Part shown: one piece after another, positions 11,908 through 21,328 of the stretch
How the letters are laid out: each line of letters begins with the position of its first letter
How positions within the stretch are numbered: the first letter of the stretch is position 1
DNA from: Isoetes taiwanensis
Lineage: Eukaryota > Streptophyta > Lycopodiopsida > Isoetales > Isoetaceae
Length of the DNA stretch: 64,000 bases
Direction: 5' to 3'
Assembly (NCBI GenBank): GCA_021234155.1
Contig: JAJEKV010000083.1
Location: 1,132,213-1,196,212 of the forward strand
The notes under the pieces: model-generated
Seen by the model: only the letters and a program-made list of their open reading frames with translations
Told to the model about the DNA's origin: nothing
The model's database searches: none
Program-made: the position numbers and the translations under genes

Positions 11908-12437
11908 ATGACCAAAAGAATGGAGGATAGCATGAAGAAAGAAATTTTACTTGAGTTTTTGAGGGATAAAACATTGGAAAAATTCATAGGTGAAGAATTA
12001 AAGGATTTGGAAGCCAAGAGCATCGTTATGAGGAGCCTCTGGGACTCCATGCAGACTGTCAAACTCTCTACCAGTAATGACTGCCTAGCAGCCAAGAATA
12101 GCTGCCTTGCAATGTCTGTACCACGCCGTGCAGATTCTGAAACAAGTGACAAAATCAGCCAACGAGATCTTGGAAAGGTATTAGGTGTTCACCCAAGAAA
12201 CCTGCAAAAGACAAAGAAAAAGAGGGAAGAGATCGATTACAATGGTGGAAAATGGGTTTCTTACAAGAGGACTAAAAGATTCGGTGCAATTTCAAATGAA
12301 CATATAGAAAAGATTCAAAAAGTTTGGATTGAGAACACCAGAGTGTCTCCTAACACAAAGGATGTTAGAACTAGAAGATTGGAGAGAAATGTAAGAGAAG
12401 AACATGCTGCCCACTATCCGGAGGAATCACGTTTAGT
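11908..12437 (+). pseudogene. T1 transposase N-terminal part
   Basis: Starts with a lysine-rich helical segment (frame open from about 11770 as KRRREKLELAELAEGSGSS in another frame, so a frameshift lies near 11925). It then shows DLGKVLGVHPRNLQKTKKK, which looks like a helix-turn-helix, GGKWVSYKRTKR, and the segment NTRVSPNTKDVRTRRLE followed by EEHAAHYPEES. Such a helix-turn-helix would bind element ends. The reading frame then runs into the insertion, giving an unrelated tail LVYFVIHVFLSYSA. Family resemblance is from memory to large uncharacterised transposase-like proteins; not certain. Confidence 0.6.
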
Positions 12438-13503
12438 TTATTTCGTTATTCATGTTTTTCTTAGTTATAGTGCTTAGTGTGGTGGTGCATGTGGTGGTTA
12501 TTGTGTTGTCTGATGATTGTGGTGTCTTGTATCAGATGTGAATTGTGTGTAGTTGACTCTAGTCCGAAATGCAATATTTAATGTTTGGAATATTATTAGA
12601 ACATGACAGAATTGAGTACTCCTTTACTGGGTGTGTGTACAGTCTAAAAATATTTGAGAATGATAACTAACTGATCCTAAGATACAAATTTTTGTTGAAT
12701 AAAGACAATTTTTTGTCAGATTCAAGCACAGCTCTGTTGGAAAGTATAATATATTAAAAAAAAGGATCTTACAAAATTTGGCTTTCCATTGAAAGCTCAC
12801 CCGAAACTAAATTTACATGCATTTCCTAAGCAACATGAAATGCCGGTATGACCTTCGAAACCGGTGCATCCAAAATTATTGTTTTACATACTAAAGCATC
12901 TAAGCTTTCTGCCATCCTGCATTTAACAGATGAGGTTTGCCGCTGCTTCCCCGTGCATCCCCCGGTGGTAAGAACGCAACCCCCCGCCGAATTCCCATTG
13001 CTGCAGTCGAGCGGACAAGTGATAGAGAACAAATAAACCCGGTACCGCCTTTGCAAAGAAGATGTAACATAAGCTCATGGACCTTGTCTAAGAGCTCACT
13101 TCTGTCAATCGACTCCAAGCATAGCCATTGAAGTCCCAAAGATCCATCTGTTGTATGCCTTTAGGTTGATTCGAATCGAAGAAAGAAGGTGGATTTAGGC
13201 ATATCCACCTTCGTGAGATTGATCACGAGCCCCGCTTAACATGTGCTCAAATGCCCTCCTCGCCACCCTACAATAGCCGTAGTGATCTCCTCGAACATCC
13301 CTCCTACCATGTTGCCGGAATGAACTTGTTCGAATTGGGAATGAAACGCCAAAAATCAGGACGTAGGGAACGGATTTAGGACCCGGATCCTTTTCTAATG
13401 ATTAGAAGAGGAATGTAATTATTATCGGGTGTACGAATTTCAGAAGTGTTTATGAGAGCAGGCTAGGCAGATTTTTTATGTCAGACGAAATAGGATAAAA
13501 GTG

Positions 13504-13760
13504 GTGTAGTGTGGTGTGGTGTGGTGTGGGGTGCGTTATGTCCATGGTGTCATGTGGGTGTGTGCATGTTAATGTATGATATGTGTGGATTCAATTTTAT
13601 TTATTCTCCCCCCTCACCCCACCACACCCCATCATCTATCCCACCACCATAGACTACCACCACATCTTTGCGACCACCATATTACCACCACATGCACACA
13701 CATCCCAGCACAACCCACCACATCCCACGCCACACCCCTCCACCACCACCACCACACTCC
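13504..13760. repeat. (GTGGT)n then (CCACA)n array
   Basis: GTGTAGTGTGGTGTGG-type sequence at 13504-13560 is followed, after a short AT-rich gap, by its complement type (CCACCACCACATC) from about 13605 to 13760. The two halves are in opposite orientation, so the array is an imperfect inverted repeat. Confidence 0.8.
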
Positions 13761-13762
13761 AG

Positions 13763-14353
13763 GGATAGGTTCAATACGCTGTACGTTTTATACGGAATAC
13801 GTATGAATTGTATGATCTGACACAAATTTGCAGTATAAAACGCAAAAAAATCTGACAAAAAACAATTCCTGTCGAAGATTTTCGCAGACGCTGAAAACAA
13901 CTATATCACGACGCTGAAAAATTTTTCGCGTCACGGCGAAAACAACAAGCCGCGTCTAAACTGGGGGTTTTTTACAGTCTGCCGAAAACAACGCCAAAAA
14001 ACTTTTTTCGGCGCGATGAAGTTGTTTTCAGAAACAAAATCTTCCGATGCCTAATTGTTTTTACCGTATTTTTGCCGTGATTTTTTTTTTTTGAACCTAC
14101 CGCTTTCAGACTGAATCGATAGCGACAAAAAATTCGCGACGCTTATCATCGGCGCGTCACGCCAATGTCGCCTACGTCTTTTCACAATCTTTCTTTCCCC
14201 GGCGATTTAGTTGTTTTTCGCTGCGACCGCGAAGGTTTGCACAGACACGAAGATTTTTTTTCCCTGGCCGAGGTATTTATATCTAAATACGTATTTTATT
14301 AAAAAATAATATTTTTTTTTATTTTTTAATTTTGTAATGATAGAACCTATCCC
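13763..14353. mobile_element. Small non-autonomous TIR element (~590 bp)
   Basis: Starts GGGATAGGTTC and ends with its exact complement GAACCTATCCC, inside a (CCACA)n array. The interior is unlike the array: it has many copies, in both orientations, of short motifs such as GACGCTGAAAA, GCCGAAAACAAC and GTTGTTTTC, which look like subterminal transposase-binding repeats. It encodes no protein. The host array hides any target-site duplication, so the superfamily is open (hAT- or Mutator-like would both fit such subterminal repeats). Confidence 0.6.
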
Positions 14354-14354
14354 C

Positions 14355-14760
14355 GCCACACTCCACCACCACCACACTTCACCACCAACACACTCAACCA
14401 TGTACCACACCACACCCCTCCACCACCACCACCACACTCCACCACACCACATCACACCACAATCCACAACACCACACCACACCACACCACCAAAGACTAC
14501 ACCCCCACCACACTCCACCACCACCACCACCACACCACACACCACCACACACCACCACCACCACACCACATCATACCACCACACACCACTACACACACCA
14601 CCACCACCACCCCCCCCCCCTCCCCCCCCCACCACCACAACCACTCCACCACCACTCCACACTCCACCATTTGGTGTATGGTGTGTGGTGAATGGTGTGG
14701 AGTGTGGTGGGTGTGGTGTGTGTAATGTACACAAACACTAAGGTGCTCGCTACGTGAATA
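14355..14760. repeat. (CCACA)n/(CCA)n array flipping to (GTGGT)n
   Basis: CA/CCA-rich from 14355 to about 14672, then GT/GTG-rich to about 14800. This is the same pentanucleotide-type satellite as at 13.5 kb and 33.95-34.38 kb. Long frames through it on both strands (Thr/His/Pro or Val/Gly/Trp-rich) are artefacts of the repeat. Confidence 0.85.
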
Positions 14761-14832
14761 TGATGAGTGTGGGGGCATGGTATGGTGCATGGTTTGGTGT
14801 GGTATACATCCTAATAGTTTAGTGTTCATTTC

Positions 14833-15801
14833 ATGCGGATGCTATTGTTCAAGAGGTTTCGGACCAACATCCGTAAATTAAGATTCTTTCGAGCTTTTGA
14901 GAAGCTAAAACCCTGGTTTGTTGTGAAATTGAAGGACTTCAATAGTTGCTTTGCATTCAAAGACGTGAGGATGCAAATGCTAGTGGATGGACTCAATGGT
15001 ATGAGAACCCGGACATCCAAGAATTGCACTTGCACCTGCGATGTTTGTAGATCACATGAACTTGGTCAATGCAGGGCACACCAGCATAAAATTGCAAGTA
15101 TAGGAAGCTTGTGGAGATCTATATTGTGTCCAAAGAGTGAATTAGATGAGTTTCACAAGAAGGCGTGCATCCTTGGAAATTGTGAGTGGAATCAAGAAGT
15201 TTCGGACACTGTCCCATGGAAGGAAGTGGCGTTAGGGAAAGTGAAATGGGAGTACATTGACTATGAAAAAGACAACGCGTCTCGAAGTTACAGTAGGAGA
15301 CTGACTCATCAGTACAATGAGACAGAACCTAAGGAGCTTCTGGATAAACTGAAAGAGCGTCTAAAAATCTTTCCACTGCATAATTTCAGGTACCAATGGC
15401 AGGCAAAACAATTTAAGGAGCTTCTAGAGAATCTCCCAGCAAATGCATGTCTCTCGGTAGTGGATTTTGCAGAGAACTATACATTCAAGGAACAAGAGGA
15501 GGTGCAGTCGATCCGTTGGGTCAATAACCAGATTACCATTTTGGTTCAAATAACATATCGATCTGACTCGGTGGCAGATGATATTATCAAGGAAACACAT
15601 TACTATGTATTAGATGATAGGGAACACGATACTTTGTTAGGTGCAACATCAAGCTTCATGAAGCACCACAAATATCCGGAGCGAAAGGAAGGGTGCCAAA
15701 GAGACATTATGTGTTTTCAGATGGTGCAGCATCTCAATTCAAGGCTTCTAGACCATTTTGCTTTGTGGCTAGGTATACAAACGACACTGATGTCTATATG
15801 A
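14833..15801 (+). pseudogene. T1 transposase catalytic part
   Basis: The frame begins LLFKRFRTNIRKLRFFRAFE then KLKPWFVVKLKD, followed by a cysteine cluster NCTCTCDVCRSHE...C and ILCPKSELDEFHKKACILGN, a likely zinc-binding insert. Next come QAKQFKELLENLPANACLSV and VDFAENYTFKEQEEVQS, which looks like the first strand of an RNase H fold with an Asp. After a frameshift near 15690 the next frame gives HYVFSDGAASQFKASRPF (second Asp) and MMWNFFGSNHGK, the usual continuation. The frame then drifts to a stop at 15801. Enzyme role inferred: DDE-type strand transfer. Confidence 0.65.
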
Positions 15802-16692
15802 TGTGGAATTTTTTTGGTTCTAACCACGGAAAGATGAACACGATGGCAAAGCCGCTTGAGTTAAAGAGATGGTTAAGACAACCGCAATTAAAATACTGAA
15901 AGATAAAATTGGGTAATGCTCATGAAGTGGTAGAAGTTGCAAGAGATGTTTATTTGTGGAACATCCGAGTGGATGAACACATCTGAAACCCGTAAGAGGA
16001 AGAATATAAAAAGGTTCTTTTGGGAAGTCAAGGTGGAGGATATAGATAGAAAGAAAGCATGGGGTACAGAAAGGATTTTGGACACTAGGCAGATCCATTG
16101 TGTACATGCATTCAATCCCGAATCTCCATTGCGGTTGCACACCTAGGAACTTTCATGCTTCTACACTCTTTGCTTGGATGGCATGTGGGACAGTTGTGTG
16201 AACAAGCACTATGTTGATGATTGGAAACTTCAAGTGATTGTACCATCCTCCAATGTGCATGCTGACATTGAGGACCGTAAATCCAGCAGGTCCTTGTTCT
16301 CCTCCAATCCCACGATGTTAGCAGAGGCACTTAGAGTTGGTGATAATTTTGTTGTCGTTGCTCCGAAAGGGAATGATGAGGGTTCTGAATTTTGGATTCT
16401 GATGTGCACAAAACCAAAATGGATAGTGGAGAAAGACTTCCAACTCAATGGAACATGGTACCTCGCCGGTGATAGTGTCATAGAAGGTATGTATTACAAG
16501 AAGGGCGCAATCTATGATCTTTGCAGTAAAGACGCCTTAGGCATAGTATTCACAACACAGATCTGTGCAATCAGACTTCACATGCCACCAACTAAACGTC
16601 AAAACAGGACTGTATATAGGCTGGATCCTTTAGATGAGGAGAAAAATTTACAGAATTTACCCGAAGTTCTTTCTGATGATGATGAAATATAA
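15693..16692 (+). pseudogene. T1 transposase C-terminal part
   Basis: Continues T1 through several small breaks: FSDGAASQFK and NFFGSNHGK at 15713-15835, NAHEVVEVARDVYLWNIRVD near 15916, RFFWEVKVEDIDRKKAWGTE and DTRQIHCVHAFNPESPLRLH to 16143. A TAG there is followed in frame by ELSCFYTLCLDGMWDSC (cysteine motif). The last 172 codons are open: VGDNFVVVAPKGNDEGSEFW then WIVEKDFQLNGTWYLAGDSV, ending in an acidic tail EVLSDDDEI. The terminal part resembles a small beta-rich reader-like domain. Stop codon at 16690-16692. Confidence 0.55.
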
Positions 16693-17043
16693 AATCATTC
16701 TGTAGTTTTCAAAACTCATGTGAAGTTTTGTGCTTCAGCTGTGAAAATGAGTTTGTCTTGATTTTTTTTGAAGATTTGAATTCTTCTGAAACACTTGATT
16801 CCTTTGTTTGTGAGATGAATTGAATATGAATTTTCATTGAAATGAATCGAGGTTACAATAACACATTAGAGTTTTTTTGGGATCACTTATTGTCCCAACC
16901 TCGATGCCAAAGATGGAAATCGCTAGCGCCAATGAGAATGCGGGGTACAGGCTTTTCTTCATCCATGCCTGCCTTCCCCTGCCAGGTGTCGTCAAGATAC
17001 AGGTTCGGCATTATCCTGACCTACCTGCCCTGGAGGTTCGGTG

Positions 17044-17104
17044 GGCGGGAATAATTACAAATTATTCCCGCCTGAATCCTTCAAAATGTTGGGGTGTCTA
17101 TAAG
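17044..17104 (+). promoter_or_regulatory. Palindromic E2F-type promoter with TATA box
   Basis: A perfect 13-bp inverted repeat with a 3-bp centre, GGCGGGAATAATT-ACA-AATTATTCCCGCC (17044-17072), carries two head-to-head E2F consensus sites (GGCGGGAA and TTCCCGCC). A TATA-like TATAAG follows at 17099-17104 and a CT-rich leader after it. This is about 140 bp upstream of the ATG at 17241, with a probable 5'UTR intron at 17155-17240 (AG/GTTTGC to TTTCAG). It suggests S-phase expression of the next gene. Confidence 0.7.
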
Positions 17105-17240
17105 TATCCCCCCTCAACGCCCCCTTCCCCCGTCTTTTTAGCCTCTCCATCCAGGTTTGCTAATGCTTTCAATCCTTCTAGTTCTGCGAGCTCATCTGAT
17201 TCAGACTCTTTGATCTAATTAATTTGCCGGTTCGTTTCAG

Positions 17241-17986
17241 ATGGCGATTACCTCTGTCACAGCTGAGAACGACAGAGGTTGCTTCAATATATTTCTTGGG
17301 AGCTTCATTACAATCCGACCGCCACTCAGAGGTCCTCACTGGGTGATCAAAGGCAGAAGAAATGTTATTTCAAGCCATTGGAAGGCTATTGTTGTCGGGT
17401 TCGAGGTGAGAGGGGAAGTATATATCAAGGTCAGACACCTATACACACCGACAGACATGAGAAAAGAAAAGATAAGATCTCGACGTAATTTCCCTGAGCT
17501 TCGTGCTAATTGTGAGTTTCATTATATCTATGCTAACCCGTCATTCATTATATTTTGAAGAAATCAATTAATTGGGTTTCTGGTATCTCAGGGCTCTGTA
17601 TTTCCGATGTGCTGGACCTGGAACCATCGAGTTCTATCACAAGCATCTTCTGTGCTTTCTATTATGATATTGGATCCTTGATTTTTGAAGGTCAAACAGA
17701 AGTGCAGCTGCGGGAAAGGGGGATTTGGTTCTTAAAATATGAGTATTATCCTCGAAAAGGCAAAATTGTGGACTTACCATTGCCTCCATTATCACAGCTT
17801 AGTTCCTGCCCAATGGATTCCAGTTCTCTGTTTCTTGCCAAGCTGAAATTGTCACAGGAAATTTTCAGTGCTTTGAAGGAGAAATGTGGAGTCTGTGGAC
17901 ACGTGAAAGTAAATGTACCCATCGATATGTTTATTACATTGTTTAAGAATGTCGAGAATGTCAAGAAGACTTCAAAAATGTTTACT
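17241..17986 (+). CDS. BAH-like domain protein, N-terminal exons
   Basis: The ATG follows a good acceptor (CGTTTCAG/ATG). Exon 1 is 17241-17511 and exon 2 17592-17986; the 80-bp intron (GTGAGT to TCTCAG) joins in frame through a Trp codon. The protein reads GCFNIFLGSFITIRPPLRGP, then WKAIVVGFEVRGEVYIKVRH and LYTPTDM, then NFPELRAN-W-LCISDVLDL and SSSITSIFCAFYYD. The order (entry strand, W..I, arginine-rich strand with YxP, ELxxSxxxD, SI..C.V) is like a BAH domain, which reads chromatin and occurs in ORC1 and EBS/SHL proteins. The rest (residues 115-222) is not recognised; it holds CGVCGHV. Exon 2 ends at a strong donor GTAAGT. Confidence 0.45.
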
Positions 17987-18083
17987 GTAAGTGATTGTCG
18001 ATTTGTTTACGGATGACATTTTATGTGATGAATGGTCATCCCGTCTGCGCATGAAGGAGTTGAGAAGGTACAAATAAGCAGAT

Positions 18084-18452
18084 AAAGAAAAAGAAAGCGT
18101 TCGAATCGGTATTGTATTCGAAAGCAAACAAATTTACATTACCTTCAAATACGTAAGATGGAGGGAAGTAAAAGAAGGGAGCAGATGGACGTGGGTTCCA
18201 ATGGAACAAGACGATCTTTGATGGTACCCATTCAAGGTCATTGACATTGCTATCTTCAAAAGTGGTCAATTGTTTAAAACCTTAAAAGTCGAAGAAGCAT
18301 GGTCTTTATTTGATGTAAGAATTATTTTGGAATCAGAATGTGACTTAAACGTCTTCCATTTTTTGGTGGATGGTGTCAAGGTAGGAAAACGTAGGGAAGA
18401 GTTGTATACAACAAAGCTCAGTATGCCTCCCCGTTATACTTTCTTTAAGTGA
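18084..18452 (+). pseudogene. Probable 3' exon of the BAH-like gene, with stop
   Basis: One frame reads KEKESVRIGIVFESKQIYIT, FKYVRWREVKEGSRWTWVPM, a TGA at 18219-18221, then WYPFKVIDIAIFKSGQLFKT and so on to FLVDGVKVGKRREELYTTKL and the TAA at 18450-18452. It reads as real protein on both sides of the TGA, so the stop looks like decay. No acceptor joins it to the upstream exon in the right phase (a TAA at 18075-18077 blocks the frame), so either an indel exists or the exon belongs to another gene. It ends 88 bp before the first palindrome cluster. Confidence 0.4.
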
Positions 18453-18477
18453 AAACAGTTAAACAAATAAATAACAA

Positions 18478-18512
18478 TGGTGTTACTGGGTTCAAATCCC
18501 AGTGTTGTTTGC
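18478..18512 (+). other. tRNA 3'-half-like sequence
   Basis: CTGGGTTCAAATCCCAG forms a T-arm with the usual TTCAAAT loop and is followed by TGTTGTTTGCCA, like an acceptor strand ending in CCA. No D arm, anticodon arm or matching 5' acceptor strand is found upstream, so it is not a full tRNA gene. It may be a tRNA-derived scrap, or on the minus strand a primer-binding-like site (TGGCAAACAACACTGGG). Confidence 0.3.
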
Positions 18513-18540
18513 CAATAACTTATATCCTTTTGCAAAGTTA

Positions 18541-18685
18541 GCACCGTGGCCACCGTGCGAAACATGTGGAGTTCGTGTAGTCGTGTTGTATAGTTTCGCA
18601 CCGTGGCCACGGTGTAGTATGTTTTGCAGTTAACATAAATTTGGCCTTCTTTTCGGCAAAATATCGCACCGTGGCCACGGTGCGA
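18541..18685. repeat. Palindrome cluster 1 (three copies)
   Basis: Copies of the palindrome TTCGCACCGTGG/CCACGGTGCGAA lie at 18541-18560, 18595-18617 and 18664-18685; the last is a perfect core. They lie 88 bp after the stop at 18452 and upstream of the next gene. Confidence 0.85.
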
Positions 18686-18780
18686 ATACCTTATTGTTGT
18701 CTTTGGCGTTTATGCTGCGTTTCGACCGCCGCTTACCCGCGGTGCGTATATTTCGTCGTCAGACACTTAAGACATTTTAG

Positions 18781-18789
18781 TTTCGCGCC
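18781..18789 (+). promoter_or_regulatory. E2F-type site upstream of unknown gene B
   Basis: TTTCGCGCC matches the E2F consensus and lies 73 bp before the ATG at 18862. The leader ends in GGAGGCGCTACAATTCCGCA just before the start codon. Together with the paired sites at 17.05 kb this hints at shared cell-cycle control. Confidence 0.45.
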
Positions 18790-18861
18790 ATCAGCTCGCA
18801 GGCACTTACTTTTAGGCGATCAGGTTTTTTATTGCACTAAAGGAGGCGCTACAATTCCGCA

Positions 18862-20386
18862 ATGTCAAACGGCAGGTCAGAGAAAGCTTGGGAACAGTTC
18901 CAGGCATGGTATGACCAGATCGTCAGGAAGGAAGCAGAGTATCGGCTGTCACACCTAGATGAGTTCGCTCAACAGCCTGAAAACCCGGTAGACGCCACTG
19001 TAGTCTACAATAACTTCTGCCTAACGGTAGATATAATCTCTGAGGCTAACAAACACATTGACGTGTATGGTCAGTACATTCATGGTTTCATGGCCGTGGG
19101 CGTAAACCGGCGGCCTTCTCCCTCGACTGGGAAGATTGTATTGAGTCTAAAGTCCTTTCTGAAGCTTTTTCCCAAAGGTGACCAAGATAAGGTTCGAAGG
19201 TCGTTCAAGAGACTGCCAGCCGACTTATGTGAGAAGGATGGGAAGGATAATTTATATCCAGTTGACATCATGTTTGCTACTTACATGATATATACGGTTC
19301 CACCAACAGATAGGGAAGAACCACAGGTGAAGGCTATTGCAGAACCTCAGTCACCTGTAGAGGAGGTATTTGATGCAGAGAAAGAGAAGGAACTGGTGGA
19401 AAAGCTCGACGAGGACGAGGATGAAGACGTAGACGAGCAGCATGAAGAGAATCTTGATAGATGGGGTGTCACGGAAGCCTTGCCAGTTAACATAGGAGGG
19501 AAGGACTATCTTCTTCTCCACGATATATCTTCCATTACTGGTTTGAGGGAAGATGAGGTCCTTGGACAAATCTATGCTTTCGTTGTTGGTCTAGACGACT
19601 TCATTGACTTCGAGCCGGAAGTGCCTAGGGACCTGCACGATCTCTTAACCTATGATGGAACTTCAATAGCTCCTGAGAATGCTTTTGATAGAGTTCTAGA
19701 GATGGCAGAAATGGGCTTGAAGGAAGTCTCAGAAGTAAAGTTCGAGGTGAGTACATCAGAAGCTCAAAAAGATAGTGCAAAACAAGTATCAAAGAGCGAA
19801 TCAAGCTCTTCAAGGTCGTCCATCAACATTTCTACCAAAGGGGTTATTGCATCTGATGAAGTGGAGGTAAGCTATCATAAGTTTGCTTATTTTGTTAAGT
19901 GCCTAAGAACGATTGTTTATTGCGCAGGAGATTTTTGTGGATGATTTTTGCGCCAGACATGACAGAGTTACCCTTGGCAGAGATGCAAGTATCGCCCACT
20001 ATATGGGCTACCTTTATAAGGGAGAGATCGTTGTGTTCCATTCTAAGTACAGCCCATATGGACCAGAAGAGGTCTTGAAACTCAAGGCCCTCTCGTTGAT
20101 TGGTAATCACAGCCCATTATCTGCCAATTCTGATCGAGTAGTGGCTGTTAGGAGAGATATCGCCACGCATATTTTTGGTGGCTTTAGTATGTATTCTATG
20201 GCTGCCAGTAGAGCTGCATTGGCCTTGTCCGGCGTGGATAAGGCTACAATTCGACTGACTTGGGAAGAGAGGGAGCCCCAGATTCCTCGCCTTATGTATC
20301 TGTTGGATGCTGGTCTGCAGGAGTCCGAATTGGAAGAAGTCGAAATGTCCGATGACTTACATGTTTCTAAGAAAATGAAGTTGTAA
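18862..20386 (+). CDS. Unknown gene B, intact, one 61-bp intron
   Basis: Exon 1 is 18862-19866 and exon 2 19928-20386; the intron GTAAGC to GCGCAG is phase 0 and joins DEVE to EIFVDDFCARHD. The product is 487 residues. Residues 1-150 are mixed helical (start MSNGRSEKAWEQFQAWYDQI). About 165-195 is strongly acidic (EKLDEDEDEDVDEQHEEN), and there is a serine-rich linker near 310-325 (SKSESSSSRSS). The C-terminal part (GRDASIAHYMGYLYKGEIVV; ATHIFGGFSMYSMAASRAAL) is compact and ends in a basic SKKMKL. I do not recognise the family. An upstream E2F-like site and a 3' palindrome cluster 102 bp after the stop tie it to its neighbours. It is the best-preserved gene of the block. Confidence 0.6.
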
Positions 20387-20487
20387 CCATTGTCAATTAA
20401 TGCAAAGACTTGTTTGAAATCTCTATTCTTGTTATATCGAACATAAACTTCAGTTTCATTTTAATTTGTTTTACGCTTCTATTTTAC

Positions 20488-20685
20488 TTGCACCGTGGCC
20501 ACAGTGCGAAGACCGTGTTGTCTGTGCTTACAACTAACCAATATTCGCACCGTGGCCACGGTGCGAAAATGACTATTCCACATTATGTGAAAAGGTCTAT
20601 TTCGCACCGACGCCACGGTGCGAAAATAGCAGTTCCAACGTTTTTGGAGTGTGCAATTTCGCACCGTGACTACACACACTGCGAA
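20488..20685. repeat. Palindrome cluster 2 (four copies, 57-bp period)
   Basis: Copies at 20488-20510, 20544-20567 (perfect), 20601-20624 and 20658-20685. The spacers between them are 33 bp each and not alike, except for short matches (AGCAGTT). The cluster lies between the convergent ends of gene B and gene C. Confidence 0.9.
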
Positions 20686-20884
20686 GAGAATGCTTATCTG
20701 AATTTAGAATCTACATGTAAGGAAAATGGCCAAGAGCTTTCCAAATAAAAATGTGCGGTAAATAGATGGATCGTATGTATCTATCTCTTATGGTTACATA
20801 CTTATAACTAGCGAATGTCTGAAATATTCTAGTAACAGAATTTAGAACTCATATAAGAGGCATAGCATACATAAATGCAGAAGA

Positions 20885-21235
20885 TCATTCGCAATCGGGA
20901 TCATCATGAGCACGTAGTTGAGTGATGCGATTAATCTCATAGACGTGACGCTCTAGAACCCGATGAAGGTGGATAACAACACGATAAACCCCATTGGAAG
21001 AATGATTTCGACCCTCTGCTACTCCTTCCAGCCAGGGATCAAGGGGGATACCCCTCTGAGAACATCTATAAAGATCATTATATTTCATAGTGCAAGTAAT
21101 GGAGTCTATAGGCAAGGTAGACCCCCTGTAATAAGAATAACCAGGCCGAGACATAGCAAATGGATACCTTCTCCATTGAATGAATGGAGCTGTACTTATA
21201 TCGAACAAAATTATTGACATGCACTGTAGCAGCAT
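20885..21235 (-). CDS. Unknown gene C (paralogue of D)
   Basis: Starts at ATG 21233-21235 and encodes 116 residues. The half after residue 40 (PIDSITCTMKYNDLYRCSQR, then GIPLDPWLEGVAEG, then YRVVIHLHRVLERHVYEINR) aligns with gene D just downstream of its own start region. No signal peptide, membrane segment or known motif is seen. The product looks like a small alpha/beta protein with an acidic end (AHDDPDCE). It is the second of two tandem minus-strand copies and its stop faces cluster 2 and gene B. Function unknown. Confidence 0.45.
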   Translation of the reverse strand: MLLQCMSIILFDISTAPFIQWRRYPFAMSRPGYSYYRGSTLPIDSITCTMKYNDLYRCSQRGIPLDPWLEGVAEGRNHSSNGVYRVVIHLHRVLERHVYEINRITQLRAHDDPDCE

Positions 21236-21328
21236 TATTGGTTATATATACGGCATAATGTACAAAATACACGATCATGAACTCTTCAAATAAGTATTGA
21301 CAATATGATCCAGATGACAAGTATTGAT

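Larger units (their letters stand above)
12438..14816. mobile_element. 2.4-kb composite insertion in T1
   Basis: The T1 reading frame stops making sense at GTTTAGT (12431-12437) and resumes just after a second GTTTAGT (14817-14823). These 7-bp direct copies look like a target-site duplication. The insert has GT-rich sequence near its left end (12476-12560), about 900 bp with no gene seen (12560-13500), (CCACA)n/(GTGGT)n arrays, a small TIR element (13763-14353) and more arrays. It is better read as an insertion than an intron because neither boundary has convincing splice sites. Confidence 0.5.
11770..16692 (+). mobile_element. T1: DDE-like DNA transposon gene, split by insertion
   Basis: A plus-strand transposase-like gene whose N-terminal part (11770-12440) and C-terminal part (14833-16692) are separated by 2.4 kb of arrays and a small TIR element. 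The parts are in the right order and fit one protein of roughly 900 residues. A few frameshifts and stops (near 11925, 15690, 15897, 16143) mark it as decayed. No terminal inverted repeats were identified for the whole element. The superfamily could not be named from memory with certainty. Confidence 0.6.

Noticed and set aside
14337-14741. Long Thr/His/Pro-rich and Val/Gly/Trp-rich open frames
   Set aside because: They are simple translations of the (CCACA)n/(GTGGT)n array, open on several frames at once.
17044-17072. Geminivirus-type replication origin stem-loop
   Set aside because: The stem-loop is similar in size but the loop is only 3 bp and lacks the TAATATTAC nonanucleotide; E2F sites explain the stem.
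20488-20685. CRISPR-like array (palindromic repeats with equal spacers)
   Set aside because: The host is a plant with spliceosomal introns, there are no cas genes, clusters have 2-4 units, and spacers in other clusters are partly alike, which fits a diverged satellite.
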